The notes under the pieces are model-generated. The model worked only from the letters and a program-made list of their open reading frames with translations, was not told where the DNA came from and made no database searches. DNA of 11,382 nucleotides, taken from contig DDWD01000039.1 of assembly GCA_002345825.1 (NCBI GenBank), forward strand, positions 165-11,546, read 5' to 3'. This stretch comes from Bacteroidales bacterium UBA2295. Lineage in GTDB: Bacteria > Bacteroidota > Bacteroidia > Bacteroidales > Tenuifilaceae. The position numbers were made by a program, and so were the translations under genes. Positions 7,393 through 11,382 of this stretch are shown here, one piece after another. Numbering within the stretch: position 1 is the stretch's first letter; every line of letters begins with the position of its first letter.

Positions 7393-7510
7393 CAACTTGA
7401 TCAAATATGAACAACAACAAACTATCAGCAACATTGTAAACATCAGATAATAAGGTTTCAAACTATTTTGGCACAAAGCGTGATTAGTCTGAAACAAAAT
7501 TATTTTTGTT

Positions 7511-8365
7511 ATGCAGCGCATCGCTATTATTAGAAATATTTTAGCCATTGTTTTAAACTTAATCTTTATCTTTTGCTCAACGCAAATTTTTGCTAAGGAG
7601 GCGGATGAGGGGGTACCAAACGGTAGGACTATTTCTTCGCAATTCTGGTTTTACCGTTCATACAGCCAGCAAAAAATGGGTTACCCATTAAGAGCAGGAT
7701 ATCCTGTAGTACAAGCCCAAGGAGTTGCGTTAAATGGGAGTTTTAGTTTTCGCAAAGGCCCAAGAGTACACACATTTTCGTTTTTCACCACTGCCCCAAC
7801 CAAATTGTCATCTGATAATGGACAGGGCGAAAACTTTCTGCTTGCCGAAAGTGAACTATCGTATTACAAAGCAATGCTCGGGTATAAACTATGGCTTACT
7901 CTATTTGATGGGGATAAGATAAGCCTTAAGCACAACCTCTCTTCAGGGGTGCTCTTTGAGTATCGTAATTTGCCTTTTTTATCAGGCACATCTGAAAAAA
8001 CAGGCGATATCAACCTTTACCTTGGCCCCTGCTTTAGGGCTGCCTATGATTTAAACCAGCAATGGCAACTTTCAGTGGGTTTCGATGCGCATTTCTATCT
8101 ACCTTATTTCAATTACGGAAGTCTAAGCAGCTTTTCCGATGCAGGTGAGAAGATTTACGCTTCCTCATATCGTGCATTTTACTACCAAACCAATTTTATC
8201 TTGGGCTTCAGATACGCTATTGACACAGATTTGGGGCTAAGAGTTGCCATTAGCAAGGACGATTTAGTGGGCTTTGCAAACAGAAAACCATCGTTTAAGG
8301 TGAACGATATTATCCACCACAAGCTCGATAGGGTTTTCGCATTAACAGTAGGAGTGGATTTTTAA
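7511..8365 (+). CDS. exported outer-membrane beta-barrel-like protein, function unknown
   Basis: A 284-residue protein with a long signal peptide (hydrophobic residues 9-27, cleavage likely after IFA, residue 28). The mature part alternates short amphipathic strands rich in Tyr and Phe with polar loops, for example SQFWFYRSYSQQ, ALNGSFSFRKG, YKAMLGYKLWLTLF, WQLSVGFDAHFYLPYF and TNFILGFRYAI. It ends with ALTVGVDF, a C-terminal Phe strand typical of outer-membrane barrels. I recognise no named family. It is the first gene of the plus-strand operon and lies 12 bp before the metallopeptidase-like lipoprotein. No alternative in-frame ATG, GTG or TTG near the start would preserve the signal peptide, so 7511 is secure even though no ribosome-binding site is visible. 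Confidence 0.85.
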   Translation: MQRIAIIRNILAIVLNLIFIFCSTQIFAKEADEGVPNGRTISSQFWFYRSYSQQKMGYPLRAGYPVVQAQGVALNGSFSFRKGPRVHTFSFFTTAPTKLSSDNGQGENFLLAESELSYYKAMLGYKLWLTLFDGDKISLKHNLSSGVLFEYRNLPFLSGTSEKTGDINLYLGPCFRAAYDLNQQWQLSVGFDAHFYLPYFNYGSLSSFSDAGEKIYASSYRAFYYQTNFILGFRYAIDTDLGLRVAISKDDLVGFANRKPSFKVNDIIHHKLDRVFALTVGVDF

Positions 8366-8377
8366 AAATTGAGCACA

Positions 8378-9166
8378 ATGAGAAAACTATTCATTATTCT
8401 GATTTTGATTTCGCTATTCTCTTGTACCGATTTTATTGCAGAGATAGACCATCAGCAGGAATGGGAGATACTGGAAAGCGAGAATGTGATTCTGCATTAT
8501 CGCCCTTGGGATTACTCTCAATCGACCTCTCCAACACCCGAAGAGGCTGTGTTTATTTTAAACAATCAGAATTTTTACTACCAAGCTGTACAGGACAGCA
8601 TAAACCGCCAGTTTAGCGATAAGGTTTTGGTATATCTCTACAATAAGGATGAGGCCAAGGAGCTAATAGGAACAAACGGCGGAGGTCATGCCATACCTAA
8701 GTTCAACACATTTTACTACACCTTTTTGGTAGGTATGAACGATTTCACCGATATGTACGGAGTGGTAAACCCCTACGTTGGTGCGCATGAACTGGTGCAT
8801 GTTATAACACATCGAACGTTGGGCTATCCCCAGACCAAACTTATGAGCGAGGGTTACGCCGTTTGGCTCGATGGTAGTTACAGTAGATATTTAATTGAAG
8901 ATATTATTGTGCATTACAGAAATAACGAGCCAGAAAAAATTTTAACTCCCGACCAACTCCTTTTCGAGAGCACCAGCGATGAGAGTATATTCTACCCCAA
9001 CAGCGGGTTATTTACCAAATTTCTAGTTCACAGCTATGGACTAGAGGAAATCAACAAGCTTTTTACTTCAACACCAGAGCATTTTAAGGATGATTTTTTG
9101 AACTTAACTGGGGTAACCTGGGAGAATATGACCAATGAGTATAGATTATACATCGAAAACCTATAA
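8378..9166 (+). CDS. lipoprotein with an HExxH...E zinc metallopeptidase signature
   Basis: A 262-residue lipoprotein. The signal peptide MRKLFIILILISLFSC ends in LFSC, a slightly relaxed lipobox, with Cys16 lipidated. The sequence GAHELVHVITHRTLGY contains HExxH (His137, Glu138, His141). Glu158 in MSEGYAVWLDG lies 16 residues after the second His and fits the third zinc ligand of a gluzincin-type peptidase, of the kind called peptidase MA-like. In such enzymes the two His and the distal Glu hold zinc and Glu138 activates water. The substrate cannot be told from the sequence. I took the ATG at 8378 over the TTG at 8369 because it gives a compact lipoprotein signal. The next gene starts 2 bp after the stop. 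It should act in the periplasm or on the outer membrane. Confidence 0.85.
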   Translation: MRKLFIILILISLFSCTDFIAEIDHQQEWEILESENVILHYRPWDYSQSTSPTPEEAVFILNNQNFYYQAVQDSINRQFSDKVLVYLYNKDEAKELIGTNGGGHAIPKFNTFYYTFLVGMNDFTDMYGVVNPYVGAHELVHVITHRTLGYPQTKLMSEGYAVWLDGSYSRYLIEDIIVHYRNNEPEKILTPDQLLFESTSDESIFYPNSGLFTKFLVHSYGLEEINKLFTSTPEHFKDDFLNLTGVTWENMTNEYRLYIENL

Positions 9167-9168
9167 AT

Positions 9169-10047
9169 ATGAGAATTTTGAATCGGATCTTAAACTTAAT
9201 AATGCTTTTGGTTATGGCGGTGCTACTTACCTCATGCCAAAAAGACGATACCATTGTGCAGAGCCTTTTCGACCTGTCGGGTGCACCGCTACAATACGAC
9301 GATAGTAATGCCTCTAGGCACTTGAATGTGGTGGCAGTTAGTATGATTTGCTCAAAAAATAAATCGGAAAATATTGCTACGGTTCGGCAAAAAGCTACTC
9401 AGGCCAAAGAGCAATACCCCAATGCTGAGCTAATTCTGTTTAGCGAATCAGTTCTGGGCTGGTATATCGACGATGAAAACCCCGAACCCTATCAGCGTAG
9501 CATAGCCGAAACCATACCTGGCCCAGCTACCAACAGCATTGCCCAAACCGCTAATGAGCTGGGTTGCTACATTGGCTTTGGACTAACAGAACTTAACTCT
9601 GAAAACCTCTACAACTCTTTTGTTTTAATCGACCCCAACGGTGAGATAATGGCAATACACCGGAAGGTGAATATTACACCCGAGGATATTTTAAGCGGAA
9701 TAATACCAGCAGCTAAGGTCGATTCGAGCGTGACCCTTGTTACCATTAACAGCATAAAAATTGGGATGATTATCTGTGCCGATGTGAATGGTTTTTGGCT
9801 TACCAAGCAGCTAACCGAGCGTAAGGCGGAGGTAATTTTACATCCTATGGCATCGGAGGTTCCTATGTTTAAAATTGATGCAGTAAGCCGTCAGTTCAAT
9901 GCGTGGGAAGTGTTTGCCAATCGTTGGGGAACGGAACTGGATCGAGAGTATAGCGGAACAACGTTTATTGCCGATCCAGCGGGAACAATCCGTGTGGGCG
10001 ATAGCCAGAAGGAAGGATTTTACTTTTACAGTATAGGAGTGAACTAG
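9169..10047 (+). CDS. nitrilase-superfamily (carbon-nitrogen hydrolase) lipoprotein, probably surface-exposed
   Basis: A 292-residue protein of the nitrilase superfamily, enzymes that cleave C-N bonds in amides or nitriles through a Cys thioester. The triad is visible: Glu93 in LILFSESVLGWY, Lys166 in IHRKVNIT and Cys203 in MIICADVNGF, with Glu172 placed like the family's second glutamate. The rest follows the usual fold order (ETIPGPATNSIAQTANELGC, LYNSFVLIDPNGEI, EVILHPMAS, SGTTFIADPAGTI). Unusually, it begins with a lipoprotein signal ending LTSC (Cys23), followed by QKDDT. This matches the lipoprotein export signal C-x-K-(D/E)2 described in Capnocytophaga, which sends lipoproteins to the cell surface. 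Most family members are cytoplasmic. The neighbouring genes lie 2 bp before and 1 bp after it. The substrate is unknown; amidase and N-acyl transfer are both possible. Confidence 0.92.
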   Translation: MRILNRILNLIMLLVMAVLLTSCQKDDTIVQSLFDLSGAPLQYDDSNASRHLNVVAVSMICSKNKSENIATVRQKATQAKEQYPNAELILFSESVLGWYIDDENPEPYQRSIAETIPGPATNSIAQTANELGCYIGFGLTELNSENLYNSFVLIDPNGEIMAIHRKVNITPEDILSGIIPAAKVDSSVTLVTINSIKIGMIICADVNGFWLTKQLTERKAEVILHPMASEVPMFKIDAVSRQFNAWEVFANRWGTELDREYSGTTFIADPAGTIRVGDSQKEGFYFYSIGVN

Positions 10048-10048
10048 C

Positions 10049-11382
10049 ATGAAATACACAAACAAAATATTTATAGGATTAGCCTCAGTCATACTTATTA
10101 TTGGTGTTAAGAACAATAATGCTTATGCTCAGAGCAAAGCTGAGTCTGGCTCTGCATGGTATATTGGAACTAACCCATTGGCAATTCCCCTTGGGTTTTC
10201 AATAAAAGATGAGGCAAAACGTTTTCTTCCCATTGCCGCAGGCAACGAGTACGGAGCGAATGTTGTTGGAGGCTACTTTTTTCGTCCAAACCAGAATGTT
10301 GAGGCACGGCTCTCGCTATCTAATATTCATCAGGTTGCTTTTGTTGGGCAGTTTCACTTAGGAACGAATTACTATTTTCAACAAAACAAAATCAATGACA
10401 ACAGAAAGGGTTGGTATATTGGCGGATACGCCAAGTACTGGGATTTTTACAACAGGCAAACCGATATTCACTTCCATAACCTTTGTCCATACGTAAGCGC
10501 TGGCTATACATTCACAGTAAAGCAATTGCTTTTAGATTTGCGAGTAAACCAAACCCTAGCGGTATATTCCTGGTCAAACCTTGAGCACACAAGGGGCAAT
10601 GCAGCTTGGATGTTCTCGCCTTGGCCCGAGTTTATCCCGGTTTTGCCAACCATTACATTAACAATATCATACAAACATAAAAAGAGTAAAGCTATGAATA
10701 AGCACATTTTTTTTGATAACCTAACAGCATCGGTAGGTGCTATGGTTGCTGGGAAAATGAAGTTTTTTACAAACAGTTTGCAAAGCCCATCGTTTGAGGA
10801 ACATGTTGCTGCTGTTGAACTTGAATTTCCCCAAATTGCTGGTGAGGGTATTTATGAGGTGCGTGCAAAAACCTTGGTGGGCAATCTCGATCCAGCATTC
10901 CGTGTAGCCCAATGGAAGGGTGCAGAATATCCAACCATTATATACCACCACGGCAACAATGAGCGGCCATTCGATTTTAAAAAATCGGCCAAAAACACAT
11001 TCTACAATATCTTTATAAACACCAAGGACACTGTTGAGGCCAATTTAATTGTTGTAAGGGCGCCATTCCACAATAGCTCACGAAAGCAATATCAGGACAC
11101 TATGGTTGACCTGAGCAATTTCACTGCAATGATAGCCACATCGGTTAGACTAAACGAAGAGATTATTACAGCGGTAAAAAAGATATCAACGGGACCAATA
11201 GTAACCAGTGGCATAAGCCTTGGCGGATGGGTAACCAATTTGCATAGGGGGATATACAACTCATCAACAGCCTATGCTCCGCTAATGGCTGGTGCTTACC
11301 TTGGCGAGCTTTTCCTTAAAAGCAAATATCGCAAAATGGCATCGAAGATTGCCTTAAATAATCCTGAAGATATAAGGCGTGT
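10049..11382 (+). CDS. outer-membrane beta-barrel fused in frame to an alpha/beta hydrolase (3' end outside window)
   Basis: An open frame of 444 complete codons that runs off the window without a stop. Residues 1-27 form a signal peptide (cleavage at AYA/Q). Residues 35-212 look like a small beta-barrel with Tyr- and Phe-rich strands (WYIGTNPLAI, YGANVVGGYFF, KGWYIGGYAKYWDFY, CPYVSAGYTFTV), ending in the barrel-like strand TITLTISYKHKK. From Met216 the protein reads as an alpha/beta hydrolase: PTIIYHHGN (300-303 HHGN, an oxyanion-loop type motif) and GISLGG (388-393, nucleophile Ser390 in G-x-S-x-G-G). The Asp and His of the triad would lie beyond the window. The ATG follows the nitrilase stop by 1 bp. 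It may instead be two genes: one extra A in 10679-10683 would stop the barrel just before the ATG at 10694. Confidence 0.8.
   Translation, partial: MKYTNKIFIGLASVILIIGVKNNNAYAQSKAESGSAWYIGTNPLAIPLGFSIKDEAKRFLPIAAGNEYGANVVGGYFFRPNQNVEARLSLSNIHQVAFVGQFHLGTNYYFQQNKINDNRKGWYIGGYAKYWDFYNRQTDIHFHNLCPYVSAGYTFTVKQLLLDLRVNQTLAVYSWSNLEHTRGNAAWMFSPWPEFIPVLPTITLTISYKHKKSKAMNKHIFFDNLTASVGAMVAGKMKFFTNSLQSPSFEEHVAAVELEFPQIAGEGIYEVRAKTLVGNLDPAFRVAQWKGAEYPTIIYHHGNNERPFDFKKSAKNTFYNIFINTKDTVEANLIVVRAPFHNSSRKQYQDTMVDLSNFTAMIATSVRLNEEIITAVKKISTGPIVTSGISLGGWVTNLHRGIYNSSTAYAPLMAGAYLGELFLKSKYRKMASKIALNNPEDIRR

Larger units (their letters stand above)
7081..7510. other. 430-bp AT-rich divergent intergenic region
   Basis: This spacer separates the two divergent gene blocks. 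It contains one convincing minus-strand promoter (7311-7280), a 9-bp inverted repeat over that promoter, a T6-CAAT-A6 run just downstream (7249-7264), a perfect palindrome at 7377-7392, and a possible 45-codon minus-strand leader ORF (7257-7120). I found no plus-strand promoter that pairs a -33 with a -7 element, no tRNA and no recognisable riboswitch. Confidence 0.7.

Noticed and set aside
7407..7439. Ten-codon plus-strand ORF (MNNNKLSATL) upstream of 7511
   Set aside because: Too short to separate from chance, and no promoter or regulatory logic is visible.
7501..7508. Exact TAnnTTTG match (TATTTTTG) on the plus strand just before the 7511 start
   Set aside because: The transcript would start within or after the ATG, no -33 TTG lies 19-21 bp upstream, and no later start keeps the signal peptide. 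It is probably chance in AT-rich DNA.
8369..8377. Earlier TTG start for the metallopeptidase-like lipoprotein
   Set aside because: It would add three residues (M-S-T) before a good ATG-started lipoprotein signal, with no added support.
10504..10951. Two minus-strand open frames
   Set aside because: Antisense to the continuous barrel-hydrolase frame, which carries a signal peptide and a nucleophile motif.

Overview
The window comes from a member of the Bacteroidota. The evidence is a SusC-like TonB-dependent receptor with a carboxypeptidase-regulatory N-terminus, a DUF4249 lipoprotein beside it, start codons without Shine-Dalgarno sequences, a promoter of the TTG/TAnnTTTG type, and a lipoprotein whose Cys is followed by Q-K-D-D, the surface-export signal known from this phylum. 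I cannot place it below phylum. There are no rRNA, tRNA, CRISPR or insertion sequences.

Layout. Two gene blocks diverge from a 430-bp AT-rich spacer (7081-7510). Leftward from the spacer, on the minus strand, come an exported protein of unknown function (7080-6376), a TonB-dependent receptor with an STN-like domain and a TTG start (6379-3602), a DUF4249 lipoprotein (3615-2461), and a secreted multidomain protein with macroglobulin-like, carboxypeptidase-regulatory-like and TonB-plug-like segments (2443-779). The first three overlap by 4 and 14 bp and the fourth follows after 17 bp, so they read as one operon for an outer-membrane uptake or surface-handling complex. Two small inner-membrane proteins follow (728-474 and 481-59). 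The second looks like a DUF1648 protein that has lost the loop that defines the family. They may have their own promoter.

Rightward, on the plus strand, four genes are packed with gaps of 12, 2 and 1 bp: an exported beta-barrel-like protein (7511-8365), a lipoprotein with an HExxH...E metallopeptidase signature (8378-9166), a lipoprotein of the nitrilase superfamily with an intact Glu-Lys-Cys triad and a CQKDD surface-export signal (9169-10047), and an open frame running off the window (10049 onward) that joins an N-terminal beta-barrel to a C-terminal alpha/beta hydrolase. All four start with export signals. This block looks like a cell-surface hydrolase cassette with two outer-membrane barrels. 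I do not recognise it as a described system, and it is the best candidate here for new biology.

The spacer holds a good minus-strand promoter (TTG-21-TACCTTTG, 7311-7280) overlapped by a perfect 9-bp dyad, a second perfect palindrome nearer the plus-strand block, and a possible 45-residue leader ORF.
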